DNA from: PSRJ01 sp963825305
GTDB lineage: Bacteria; Acidobacteriota; Terriglobia; Bryobacterales; Bryobacteraceae
Assembly: GCA_963825305.1 (NCBI GenBank)
Contig: CAWGTA010000018.1
Location: 1-64,000 of the forward strand
DNA: 64,000 bases
Direction of reading: 5' to 3'
Within the stretch, counting starts at the first letter, position 1, and the number at the start of each line of letters is the position of its first letter. The translations under genes and the position numbers were made by a program. Shown one piece after another: positions 54,710-62,734 of the stretch. The notes beneath the pieces are model-generated. The model did not search any database and was not told where the DNA came from. It saw only the letters and a program-made list of their open reading frames with translations.

Positions 54710-56914
54710 TTGAATACCGTGCCTGAAAACCTTCAAAAACGATTCCAGGGTCTGCAAAAGGGATTGCTCGCGAGCGACGTCGGCAGTGTGCTCACCCGGT
54801 TCAGTGACCTGATTCTAGTGGCCTGCATTGGGGCCATGGTCGGCATGATGATTGTGCCGCTACCTACCTTTCTGCTCGACATACTGCTCACCATCAACAT
54901 CACTATCGCGGTTACCGTGCTGATGGTCTCGATTTATATTTCGAGCGGCACCAAGCTGGCGTCTTTCCCTACCATTCTGTTGATCACTACGCTATATCGC
55001 CTCTCGCTCGATATCTCCGCGACTCGGCTGATCCTTCTGCAGGCGGATGCGGGCGAAGTGATCCGGTCGTTCGGCGAGTTCGTGGTGGGCGGCAACTTCG
55101 TGGTGGGAGCGGTGATTTTCCTGATCATCACACTGGTCCAGTTCATCGTCATTACGAAGGGCTCCGAGCGCGTTGCCGAGGTGGCTGCCCGCTTTACTCT
55201 GGACGCGATGCCCGGCAAGCAGATGAGCATCGACGCCGATATGCGGGCCGGCATCATCGATGTCCGCGAATCGCGTGCGCGCCGGGAAGCGCTCTCCCGT
55301 GAGTCGCAGTTTTATGGGGCCATGGACGGCGCGATGAAGTTTGTCAAAGGCGACGCTATCGCGGGCATCATAATCACCATGGTGAACATCGTCGGCGGCC
55401 TGATCATCGGTGTCGCGATGCGAGGCATGTCCTTCGGCGACGCCGTGCAGACGTATTCGATTCTCACTATCGGCAATGGACTGGTCGCTCAGATTCCGGC
55501 TTTGCTCATCTCCATATCCGCTGGTATGGTGGTGACGCGCGTGGCTTCGGAAGTGGAGGATACCAACCTCGGCAAAGACGTGGCTACCCAGATTCTTGCT
55601 CAACCCAAGGCCATTGCTGTCGCTGCTGGTGTCCTTTTTGCCATTGCCCTGGTGCCGGGTTTGCCGAAGATCCCGTTCTTCCTGCTAGCCGGATCGACCG
55701 GCGCAATCGCCTTCGGACTGTTCCGAACCAAGAACCGCAACCAGGCGCAGGACAGTCCGGTCCCGGGGCGCACTAAAGCCGATCTCGTGGCGGAACCGGA
55801 CCTTACTGCTACCGTGCCCCTGGTGCTCGAAGTGAGTCAGGACATCTCGCCCTGGCTCGATTTGGGCTCGCCCACCGGCCAGGCATTCTTCAGTACTTTG
55901 GTGGATATCCGCAAGAGTCTCTATTACGAGCTCGGCGTGATCTTCCCGCCGCTCCAGATCAGCGGGAATCAGCCGCTCGATCCCGGCTCTTACCGCATTT
56001 GGCTCAATGAAGTGCCCGTGACTTCGGGGCGGCTCCGCATCGACGCGGTATTGGTGAACGACTCGGCGCGGAATATCCTCATCTATGGCCTTCAGGGAGA
56101 GGACACTAAGGATCCGGCGACGGGAAAGGCCGCCGCTTGGATTCCCCGGAACCAGTGGGAGCGTGCTCGCGCCGCCGGCCTGCAGGTGTGGGATACACAC
56201 GAAATCCTGCTGATGCACATGACCCACTTTCTGCGGAAACGTGCCAGCGAATTCCTGGGCTTGCATGAAGTGCAATGGATGATAAACCGGCTGAAAGATC
56301 TCTACCCTGCCTTGGTCGATGAGGTCACGCCCAAGCCTCTATCGGCTCTCCAGCTGACCGAGATCCTGCAGCGGCTCGTGGAGGAAGGGGTTTCGATTCG
56401 GGATCTGAAGTCCATATTCCAGGCCCTGGCCAAGTGGGGCAATGTCGATCAGGAAGTCGTGGCGCTCACAGAACACGTGCGGGCTTCGTTGAAGGAGAAG
56501 ATCTGCTTCCAGCTGGCGGGCAGTAAACCGATGCTGTACGTTTACCAGCTGGACCCCGAAATAGCCGAGATGTTCCGCAACAGTCTGCGCCATGGCGCTA
56601 CCGGTCCTTACCTGGCGATGGAGCCGGCTATGATTCAACAGGTTGTGGATGCCGCCAAAGCCCAATTCGGTAACCTTCCCGCGACGGCGCAAAAGCCGGT
56701 GATCCTGTGCGACGGAGACATCCGCCGCTATGTGCGCCGCCTGCTGGAGTTTAGCTTCCCCGAAATTTCCGCCATCAGCTACGATCAGCTCTCGCCCCAA
56801 ATCACTGCTTACCCATTGGGAATGATAGCCTTAGTACAGCCGGGCGAGGTAGCTAGCCCAGCTCGCCAGAGAATCGGCGCGGCCGCAGGGAGCGGGACGG
56901 AGGCGGACCAATGA
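54710..56914 (+). CDS. sctV: T3SS major export gate protein SctV (FlhA family)
   Basis: 734 residues, uninterrupted. A TTG start (an in-frame GTG three codons later is an alternative) precedes the membrane domain with the family signatures VPLPTFLLDILLTINITIAVTVLMVSIYI and TTLYRLSLDISATRLIL. The FHIPEP-type cytoplasmic loop reads RFTLDAMPGKQMSIDADMRAG. The cytoplasmic nonamer-forming part follows (VPLVLEVSQDISPWLD, FLGLHEVQWMINRLKDLYPALVDEVTPK, LPVLSEIS-like FPEISAIS). The start codon choice is uncertain; no strong ribosome site is seen. Confidence 0.95.
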   Translation: MNTVPENLQKRFQGLQKGLLASDVGSVLTRFSDLILVACIGAMVGMMIVPLPTFLLDILLTINITIAVTVLMVSIYISSGTKLASFPTILLITTLYRLSLDISATRLILLQADAGEVIRSFGEFVVGGNFVVGAVIFLIITLVQFIVITKGSERVAEVAARFTLDAMPGKQMSIDADMRAGIIDVRESRARREALSRESQFYGAMDGAMKFVKGDAIAGIIITMVNIVGGLIIGVAMRGMSFGDAVQTYSILTIGNGLVAQIPALLISISAGMVVTRVASEVEDTNLGKDVATQILAQPKAIAVAAGVLFAIALVPGLPKIPFFLLAGSTGAIAFGLFRTKNRNQAQDSPVPGRTKADLVAEPDLTATVPLVLEVSQDISPWLDLGSPTGQAFFSTLVDIRKSLYYELGVIFPPLQISGNQPLDPGSYRIWLNEVPVTSGRLRIDAVLVNDSARNILIYGLQGEDTKDPATGKAAAWIPRNQWERARAAGLQVWDTHEILLMHMTHFLRKRASEFLGLHEVQWMINRLKDLYPALVDEVTPKPLSALQLTEILQRLVEEGVSIRDLKSIFQALAKWGNVDQEVVALTEHVRASLKEKICFQLAGSKPMLYVYQLDPEIAEMFRNSLRHGATGPYLAMEPAMIQQVVDAAKAQFGNLPATAQKPVILCDGDIRRYVRRLLEFSFPEISAISYDQLSPQITAYPLGMIALVQPGEVASPARQRIGAAAGSGTEADQ

Positions 56915-57252
56915 GCGATATCCGAGACGACAAGTCGGGGCGGGACCCGCGCTCCCAGGCTGGCGCGGGAACCGGGAAATCGGCACCCGCGAAGGATCTC
57001 GACTGGCGGTCTTTTCCCACTTTGGAGAGCCTCCTGCAGCAGGAACGGCCACCGCTTCTGGACAAGATCAAGGCCACTTGCCGGCAATTGGACGCCATTT
57101 TGAAGTCGGGATCGCCGCCCGAAAAGGCCCGCGCCCAGGATGCCATGACGGCCTACGGACGCGCTTTGGAACTTTACCAGCATCTGGTGACCCGGCGGGA
57201 CGAGATTTTGGCCGAGGCACGCAACCGTGGCAAGGCTCCTCACGATAAGTAG
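56911..57252 (+). CDS. hypothetical T3SS operon protein
   Basis: 113 residues. A Lys/Gly-rich, likely disordered start (residues 1-35), then helices (LESLLQQERPPLLDKIKATCRQL, AQDAMTAYGRALELYQHLVTRRDEILAEAR). It overlaps the sctV stop by ATGA. No family recognised. Its size and helical content would fit a small chaperone or a regulator. Confidence 0.65.
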   Translation: MSDIRDDKSGRDPRSQAGAGTGKSAPAKDLDWRSFPTLESLLQQERPPLLDKIKATCRQLDAILKSGSPPEKARAQDAMTAYGRALELYQHLVTRRDEILAEARNRGKAPHDK

Positions 57253-57269
57253 GGCAGAGGAAAGACACC

Positions 57270-57617
57270 ATGATAGGTAATCCAAACGCATCTATTGCTG
57301 GCACCCCGTCAATTGACGACATCATGAAACTCGCGAGTCCGACGACCTTGCCGGGGACCTCGAGCGCTCGCGGCGTCTTTGGGTCGATTCTGGGCGGTCT
57401 CGGAAACATGGTATTTCCCGGACTGGGCACCGTTCTCGGCGGGGCGATCGGCGGCGCCGCATTAGGAGCGGCGATGCCAACCCTGGGCGGTCAAACGACC
57501 CAGTTCCTGCAGCTGCAGCAGCAGATTGAACAGGAGAGCCTGGCATACGAGACGGCCTCCACGGTATTGAAAGTGCGCCACGACTGCGCACAACAGGCCA
57601 TTGAGAACATGAAGTAG
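57270..57617 (+). CDS. rod- or needle-like T3SS protein with Gly-rich hydrophobic core
   Basis: 115 residues. Residues ~35-72 form a glycine-rich hydrophobic stretch (FGSILGGLGNMVFPGLGTVLG, GAIGGAALGAAMPTLGG). The C-terminal ~40 residues (TTQFLQLQQQIEQESLAYETASTVLKVRHDCAQQAI) resemble the helical end of rod/needle proteins, including the LQLQQQ pattern. It has no signal peptide and is followed by another TPR gene. It may be a secreted export-apparatus subunit or a membrane-active translocator. Confidence 0.55.
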   Translation: MIGNPNASIAGTPSIDDIMKLASPTTLPGTSSARGVFGSILGGLGNMVFPGLGTVLGGAIGGAALGAAMPTLGGQTTQFLQLQQQIEQESLAYETASTVLKVRHDCAQQAIENMK

Positions 57618-57625
57618 AGGCGCCC

Positions 57626-58033
57626 ATGACTTGGAATGTGAATCCATCGCGGGAAGAGATTGGGTTTCTCATCGAAACCAGCCTGATTTATCGTGATTCC
57701 AGCCGGTTCCGGGAAGCCCGGGAAGTGCTTACCGGAGTCCGCGCAATGCTGCCGGAGAACGATGCTGTGGCGGTAATTTTGGGCACCGTAAGTTTCCAGC
57801 AGGGCGATTTTGATGGCGCGGCCCGGCATTACAAGCAGGCGCTCGAGTTCAACCCGCGTAGTGCCTATGCGTATGCGCATTTGGGGGAACTGGAGATCTT
57901 TCGAAAGGATAAGCAGCAGGCGGCGGGGTATTTGAAAGAGGCGATCAAGCTGGATCCGCGAGGGGTCTACGGAACGTTCGCTCGCAACCTGCTGGAGTTT
58001 GGTGAGGCAGTTCATTATAAAGAAACGGTGTAG
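57626..58033 (+). CDS. TPR-type chaperone-like protein, fourth
   Basis: 135 residues: NPSREEIGFLIETSLIYRDSSRFREAREVLTGVRAMLPEND, then VAVILGTVSFQQGDFDGAARHYKQALEFNPRSAYAYAHLGELEIFRKDKQQAAGYLKEAIKLDPRG. Three TPR units. Its position directly after the rod-like gene suggests that gene product as its client. Confidence 0.8.
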   Translation: MTWNVNPSREEIGFLIETSLIYRDSSRFREAREVLTGVRAMLPENDAVAVILGTVSFQQGDFDGAARHYKQALEFNPRSAYAYAHLGELEIFRKDKQQAAGYLKEAIKLDPRGVYGTFARNLLEFGEAVHYKETV

Positions 58034-58038
58034 CCATT

Positions 58039-58386
58039 ATGGAAATCAAACCCACTGGACCCGGGGGACCGCTGCCTCCGGTTTCCAATACCGACCAGAC
58101 GGTCAAGAAATTTACGAAAGCGGCACGGCCCGATGCGGCCGCCGGCACCGGCAAGGGGCAGGCGCTCAAATCGATTACAGCCGACTTTCACAAAGCCGAC
58201 CTGCAGGATCCCGCCAAGGTGGACCAGATTCTCTCGCGTTGCTCCGGTGAACTGCTCCAGTCGGCGCTCGGGCGCACCGGCGGAAAGGCTTCTCCCGCCG
58301 ACACCGCCAACCTGACCGAGTTCTTGCAAAACGACCCGGTGATTCGAGGGAAACTTCTGAACTACCTGGAACGGGTGCTGACGTAG
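58039..58386 (+). CDS. hypothetical T3SS operon protein
   Basis: 115 residues. Gly/Pro-rich start (EIKPTGPGGPLPPVSN), then helices (LKSITADFHKADLQDPAKVDQILSRCSGELLQSAL, NLTEFLQNDPVIRGKLLNYLERVL). No family is recognised. It lies between a TPR gene and an FHA-membrane gene. It may be a small secreted or structural protein. Confidence 0.65.
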   Translation: MEIKPTGPGGPLPPVSNTDQTVKKFTKAARPDAAAGTGKGQALKSITADFHKADLQDPAKVDQILSRCSGELLQSALGRTGGKASPADTANLTEFLQNDPVIRGKLLNYLERVLT

Positions 58387-58387
58387 C

Positions 58388-58885
58388 GTGGACATCATCC
58401 TCAAAGTGAAGTCGAAGGCGGATCAATCGGTGCAGAATGTCCGCCAGCCGGTCAATGGTCGACTGGTCCTCGGCAGGGGACCGGATAGCGCGGTCCCCCT
58501 GGAGGCGCCGGGCATCTCGCGCGACCACCTGGAAGTGCAGGTGGAGGATTCGGAGCTGATGCTGACGGACTTAAGCAGTAACGGCACCTGGATCAATGGC
58601 GCCCGCATGCCGCAGGGCCGCAAGTGTAAGGTCAGGGAAGGCGACTTTATCGAGCTGCCGGGATACGAGATCCACCTCCAATTGGCAGGAGGTTCGGCGG
58701 CAGCCCCAGCCCCAGCCGCACCGGCAGCGCTGCCCCCGGCTCGCTCTTCGAAGGCCCCGGTTGCACCCGCCACATCCGGCGCGCGCACCCCATCCTTGGC
58801 GGCGTCTTTCAGTGGTTTAGAGCTATTTCTACTGGTGGTTGCATTCGCCTGCGTGGCACTGCTGACTTTCTATCTCACCTTCTGA
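58388..58885 (+). CDS. FHA domain / C-terminal membrane helix protein (possible SctD)
   Basis: 165 residues with a GTG start. Residues ~20-95 are a canonical FHA domain (GRLVLGRGPDSAVPL, GISRDHLEVQVE, LTDLSSNGTWINGARM, with GR, SRxH and SSNGTxxN all kept). A Pro/Ala-rich linker and one membrane helix at the very end (about 141-163, FLLVVAFACVALLTFYLTF) follow. Known SctD proteins have a cytoplasmic FHA domain, a membrane helix and a large periplasmic domain. Here the periplasmic part is absent. It may stand in for SctD or gather phosphorylated partners at the membrane. Confidence 0.72.
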   Translation: MDIILKVKSKADQSVQNVRQPVNGRLVLGRGPDSAVPLEAPGISRDHLEVQVEDSELMLTDLSSNGTWINGARMPQGRKCKVREGDFIELPGYEIHLQLAGGSAAAPAPAAPAALPPARSSKAPVAPATSGARTPSLAASFSGLELFLLVVAFACVALLTFYLTF

Positions 58886-58954
58886 CTTTGCCAGGCAGCT
58901 AGCAACAAATGGCGCCACCAACCGATAACTTCACTGGAAACGGTAATTAATAGG

Positions 58955-59614
58955 ATGGAACCCATGGACTCGATAAACGCTACAAACCCCAACCGCCTTG
59001 ACCTGCTTTTTAATCAGGACACGGGCGAAGCGGCTTCTCTGCCATCGGCCAAGCCAGGAATCACGGACGCGTCGGCTATCCAGGCCGCGTTCGCGCAATT
59101 TCAGACGTACCGGCTGAATCAGGGTACGTCCGTCAGCGGCCCACCGGAGAACACGGTCGCTCCGCCGTCGTTCGATCTCACCAGTATGATTTTGAACGCA
59201 TGGCGTGCGTTATCAGACACCTTAAAAGGTGGGAGCGGAACGGCCAGCGACCAGCCCATACCGGTAGGCTTCGAGACCGGGCCCCACTGGATTACTGGAT
59301 GGGGCTACCAAATGCTGGCCAATAACACTTACTATGCCGATGATGCGACAGCTCAGCGCCTGGCCGACGCCCTGGGCGCCAAGGTGATCCAGCAAAGCCC
59401 CATCGGCATGGGTCAGGGCAGCTCGGCCGAGGCGCCCGACGCCGCCACCCTGCAGTTCCCCGGCGGTCAGACCATCAACGCAGGCGTCCTGGCGAACCTT
59501 TTGAACAGGGGTTACCCGCCTGATTATGTACAGTCGCAACTCCAGCAAGCACTTACGGACAATGGCGTGACCGGCGCTTCTGTCGATATGTCGAAGCTCT
59601 ACCCGGCTACCTAG
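58955..59614 (+). CDS. hypothetical protein, possible T3SS substrate
   Basis: 219 residues; the true start may be the ATG three codons later (58964, MDSINATNPNRL) with AGGA at a good distance. Asn/Ser/Gln/Thr-rich N-terminus without hydrophobic signal, as in T3SS substrates. Middle: TGPHWITGWGYQMLANNTYYADDATAQRLADALGAKVIQQSPIG. C-terminal LLNRGYPPDYVQSQLQQALTDNG. No family recognised. It is one of the last genes of the operon, where substrates are often found. Confidence 0.55.
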   Translation: MEPMDSINATNPNRLDLLFNQDTGEAASLPSAKPGITDASAIQAAFAQFQTYRLNQGTSVSGPPENTVAPPSFDLTSMILNAWRALSDTLKGGSGTASDQPIPVGFETGPHWITGWGYQMLANNTYYADDATAQRLADALGAKVIQQSPIGMGQGSSAEAPDAATLQFPGGQTINAGVLANLLNRGYPPDYVQSQLQQALTDNGVTGASVDMSKLYPAT

Positions 59615-59654
59615 CGGAAAACCGGACACAGGCCGGCAGGCCCATGGTGCGGGG

Positions 59655-59681
59655 CGCGGGGAAGCAACTTCCTTCCCCGCG
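59655..59681. repeat. 10-bp perfect inverted repeat after the operon
   Basis: CGCGGGGAAG and CTTCCCCGCG with a 7-base loop. No T-run follows, so it is not a classical terminator, but it may protect the transcript end. Confidence 0.5.
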
Positions 59682-59748
59682 ATCCGATAACTAAGGCGTG
59701 AACCATTCAGCCAGCCGAACCAAACAGATGGCAACGGGAGGAACCCCC

Positions 59749-59976
59749 ATGAACGCCGAATTCGATATGCGCGAGATTCGATTTCATCAATATCGGATGC
59801 AAATCATTGAGAATTGGCCCGAGAGCAGTGAGAAGCAGGCCGCCCTTTCCGCTGCGCGCGCCGTTCTGGTGCGCGAGGTCGTCTTCGAAACGGAGAAGTG
59901 CGTGAGCGCCCTCGAGCCGCCCTTCAGCAACGCTCCCTCATCCTGCAATGTGTTCGCAGATTGCGCGGTCGACTAG
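59749..59976 (+). CDS. small hypothetical protein
   Basis: 75 residues from MNAEFDMREIRFHQYRM behind GGGAGGA. IIENWPESSEKQAALSAARAVLVREVVFETEKC is helical, then a short Cys/Ser-rich end (PSSCNVFADC). No family is recognised. It is the last plus-strand gene after the T3SS operon; its stop overlaps the end of the opposing gene. Confidence 0.55.
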   Translation: MNAEFDMREIRFHQYRMQIIENWPESSEKQAALSAARAVLVREVVFETEKCVSALEPPFSNAPSSCNVFADCAVD

Positions 59977-61202
59977 AACAGTGCGGGCCGGCGATAGTCG
60001 GCCTCTTTCACGGAGTTCACAATCACCCAGTCGGCGCCGGATTTCAAGTCTCGGAGGTGAAGATCTTGCTGGTATATGTAATAGAGCCGGCTTGCGCTTG
60101 AGTCAACATAGACCGCACGCAGCGCAGGTTCTGCCACCGGCTGTGTCTTTCCCGTATGGATGTTCCGGCTCCAGAGCGCCTGCCGGCTTCCGTCCAGAGC
60201 GAAGCGGCAGAAGATGATCTCTGCGCCCTCCCCATTCATCGGATAACGGTACGAATACTGAGGGTCGGATGCCCAGGCGGGTTTGAGATCCGTGCCGTCA
60301 ACCTTTATCGATGCGATCCTGGACCGGCTGAGAGAGTGCCGATCATCGAGCTGGACGGGATCGTCAACGGTGAAGTAGATTCGATCATCCGTGGCCCAAT
60401 CGATCGAGAGGAGAAATCCCTTGTAAGCATCCAAGCCGAAAATTCGTCGGAGCGATGCAGGATTTGAAAGAGACCCGAGGATATACAAATCCTTGTCGCC
60501 GGCAATCGCCAGCGCATCTTTCTGAGGGGATTTGCTCAGAAACCGGACGCCCAGTTCGGACGCGATTTGTTGGATTCTTGTCGAGTCGCTCTGGAATTGA
60601 AAGACGCCCTGCAGCTTCGACCTCTCCGCATCATGGACCAACCCTTCCTTTCCATACGCAATCGTCGTGGCGTTCAGCCAGACGGGCGAGTGGACGCGGC
60701 TCCTGCCGGCATTCAGGGTTAACAGTTGATCGTGGTTCCCGTATTCATCCGCGAGCGAAATGGTGGAATCGGCAGGGACGTCTGAATCCAGGTCTTTTCC
60801 ATGCTGTCCTACGCGGGAAACGCGATCCAGTGCCAAGACCTTGGGCGCCGGCGCCGGCGAATCGGGAAGCAAAGCATCTTGTCTCACGCGTGATCCAGGT
60901 TCCCGAGCGATCAGGATCTTCTTTACCTGAGGGCGACTGGGGGCAGAAAAGGAGATCTCCCTGACTCCGGCGGGCACTTCGATTTCGTAGTGTCCGGTCC
61001 TAGCGGACGTAACCTTTTGCGATCTCCACGAGATTTCGACCCCAGGCAGGGGTGTCATGGAGTCAGAGTCGAGAACCGTGCCTACTATGATGACCTTGTC
61101 GGGCTGCTGCTTTCGATCCCGGCGCGCCACTAGCAGGGTAGCGAAACTCCAACCAAGAATGGGCAAGATCAGGAGAATATTTTGTGATTTTTTCATGGGC
61201 AA
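59973..61202 (-). CDS. secreted protein with carboxypeptidase-regulatory-like and beta-propeller-like parts
   Basis: 409 residues. N-terminal hydrophobic segment (ILLILPILGWSFATLLVA) as a signal or anchor. Residues ~35-110 form a CarboxypepD-like beta domain (VIIVGTVLDSDSMTPLPGVEISW, GHYEIEVPAGVREISF). The rest has TolB/WD-like repeats (SPVWLNATTIAYGKEGLVH, LGVRFLSKSPQKDALAIAGDKDLYILG, DDRIYFTVDDPVQLDD). No catalytic motif. It resembles acidobacterial dipeptidyl-peptidase-like or TolB-like sensors that lack the hydrolase. An ATG two codons in is an equal start. Confidence 0.7.
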   Translation of the reverse strand: MPMKKSQNILLILPILGWSFATLLVARRDRKQQPDKVIIVGTVLDSDSMTPLPGVEISWRSQKVTSARTGHYEIEVPAGVREISFSAPSRPQVKKILIAREPGSRVRQDALLPDSPAPAPKVLALDRVSRVGQHGKDLDSDVPADSTISLADEYGNHDQLLTLNAGRSRVHSPVWLNATTIAYGKEGLVHDAERSKLQGVFQFQSDSTRIQQIASELGVRFLSKSPQKDALAIAGDKDLYILGSLSNPASLRRIFGLDAYKGFLLSIDWATDDRIYFTVDDPVQLDDRHSLSRSRIASIKVDGTDLKPAWASDPQYSYRYPMNGEGAEIIFCRFALDGSRQALWSRNIHTGKTQPVAEPALRAVYVDSSASRLYYIYQQDLHLRDLKSGADWVIVNSVKEADYRRPALF

Positions 61203-61206
61203 GAAA

Positions 61207-61237
61207 AGCCGAGGCGTCCCTTTGGGCCGCCCCGGCT
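61207..61237 (-). terminator. rho-independent terminator after first C39-like gene
   Basis: On the minus strand AGCCGGGGCG and the facing CGCCTCGGCT form a GC-rich stem, followed by TTTTCTTG. It lies about 35 bases past the stop of the C39-like gene and just before the next minus-strand gene. Confidence 0.7.
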
Positions 61238-61271
61238 ATAACAACGATCGATGTGTTGACGATCCAGGAGT

Positions 61272-62582
61272 CTACCAGCCACTGAAAACGTCGCTGATTG
61301 CATTTCCGACAGCGCTCGCGGCATCACCCACGGCACTGGCAACACCGCCGGCCACGTCGCTGACCGCATTGCCCACGTCTTTGGCGGCGTCACCGAAGTT
61401 GCCATTGCACAGGTCTTCGGCAGCGTTTCCAAGGTCATTGCATCCCTCGCCGAAGCCGTTGAACGCGTCACCAAGTGCGGCGCCGACGCCATTGACGAGA
61501 TCTCCAAAGGGCTGAACAATGTTTTCGAGGACTGGAATTCCTTGCACTTCATTGTTGAGCCAGCTGGAGCCGATTTGCAGTCCGGCGCCAATGCCGCACC
61601 CGACCGTCTGAAAAATGCCGCCGAACGTCTGGGCGATGCCATGAAGTTCGCCGCCGAAGCTGCAGGGGGACCAGATATTGTCGAGCCCGTTCGTGATGTT
61701 TGTCACGCCGCTCAAAGTCCCCATCGTGCCTTGAATACCGTCCTCGTTTCCGGGAGGAAGATTCGAACCCGCCTTGCCATAGGCAATGCAGTAGTTGTTA
61801 AACCCTCCAGGGACATTGCCCCACATTTTCTCGAAGTCGGAAACCGACATGCGCTGTTCGGTGCCGCGATTCGGATCGTGGTAAGTCACGTACTGTTCGC
61901 CGGTCGCAGGATCCGTGCCGTAGCCGGTAATCGCAATGTAATGCAGGCCACTGACGCTGAAGTTGCCCTGACTAGTCCCATTCTGGACCTGAACGCTGCT
62001 GTCGCCTTCGACCAGGCACTGAACCGGATGTCCGGCATCGATCAACGCCTTCACTTGGTCAAAGCTGCTATTGTTGTACCCTTCGGCATCCAACCCGTTA
62101 TCGCGCGCGAACTGAATCATGTCACCAGGCGCCGTGAAGGTATTCAGCTTGCGAATGACGTCGTCGACACTGGCCTGGGTCTCTGGCACGCCCAGATAGG
62201 TCATGATTTCCGCCAGGGTCGTGGTCCCACAGGAATTACCCTGCTGAATGTAGCAAGGCATGCTGCCGGGGTCGGGTATGCTGCCAGGCCCGCTTCCGGT
62301 TAGCGCCGAGGTCGTGGTTCCGATCGAGGTTCCTGCGGGTGTGCCGCCGGCGTCGTTGGCGATTATGTTCTCGAGGACAGCAAGGACCGCAAGGTCAGTG
62401 GCGCTGCTGGGCGCCGCCTGAGTATTCGGTGCAGTCAGCGTGGTGAAATTCTGGTATGCGGGTTGGAACGGAATACCGGTCTGGTATAACGCCGGCTTCG
62501 CGTTGGTTTCTTGCTTGCCTTCTTCCGCGTCCACCGGCGGAGTGGCGACTTGTGTTGCTACGAAATCATTAATCCGGTTCAT
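61272..62582 (-). CDS. C39-like cysteine peptidase, candidate T3SS substrate (copy 1)
   Basis: 436 residues, no signal peptide. Begins MNRINDF. Peptidase_C39-like papain fold: nucleophile in QQGNSCGTTTLAEIMTYLG (Cys118), His in GLHYIAITGYG (His214), Asp in YHDPNRG (Asp236). The region from ~270 is Gly/Asn/Ala-rich with repeated amphipathic helices (VLENIVQPFGDLVNGVGAALG; AVSDVAGGVASAVGDAASAVG) and ends GNAISDVFSGW. The neighbour at 62735 has the same layout, same start and same end. The C39 family normally removes leader peptides from exported peptides, but here no ABC transporter is attached. Confidence 0.78.
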   Translation of the reverse strand: MNRINDFVATQVATPPVDAEEGKQETNAKPALYQTGIPFQPAYQNFTTLTAPNTQAAPSSATDLAVLAVLENIIANDAGGTPAGTSIGTTTSALTGSGPGSIPDPGSMPCYIQQGNSCGTTTLAEIMTYLGVPETQASVDDVIRKLNTFTAPGDMIQFARDNGLDAEGYNNSSFDQVKALIDAGHPVQCLVEGDSSVQVQNGTSQGNFSVSGLHYIAITGYGTDPATGEQYVTYHDPNRGTEQRMSVSDFEKMWGNVPGGFNNYCIAYGKAGSNLPPGNEDGIQGTMGTLSGVTNITNGLDNIWSPCSFGGELHGIAQTFGGIFQTVGCGIGAGLQIGSSWLNNEVQGIPVLENIVQPFGDLVNGVGAALGDAFNGFGEGCNDLGNAAEDLCNGNFGDAAKDVGNAVSDVAGGVASAVGDAASAVGNAISDVFSGW

Positions 62583-62677
62583 ATGAATCTCCTTATTTGG
62601 CTGCCTTCAATTTCTAGGAAGCTCACAGGAGTTTTCGTAGGCTCGAATGCAAAGTTGCGTGCTCCGCAAAAAAACAC

Positions 62678-62710
62678 AACGGGGCGGCCAGAATTACTGG
62701 CCGCCCCGTT
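62678..62710 (-). terminator. rho-independent terminator after second C39-like gene
   Basis: AACGGGGCGGCCAG and CTGGCCGCCCCGTT form a perfect 14-bp stem with a 5-base loop. On the minus strand it is followed by GTGTTTTTTT. This strong terminator separates the two C39-like genes, so they are transcribed independently. Confidence 0.92.
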
Positions 62711-62734
62711 CCTCCGAAGACGATCCTATGGTTT

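Noticed and set aside
41927..59614. flagellar operon
   Set aside because: Despite FliO- and sigma-28-like genes, there are lipoprotein SctJ, needle- and rod-like genes and SycD-type chaperones, and no rod, hook, ring or filament genes, which fits an injectisome.
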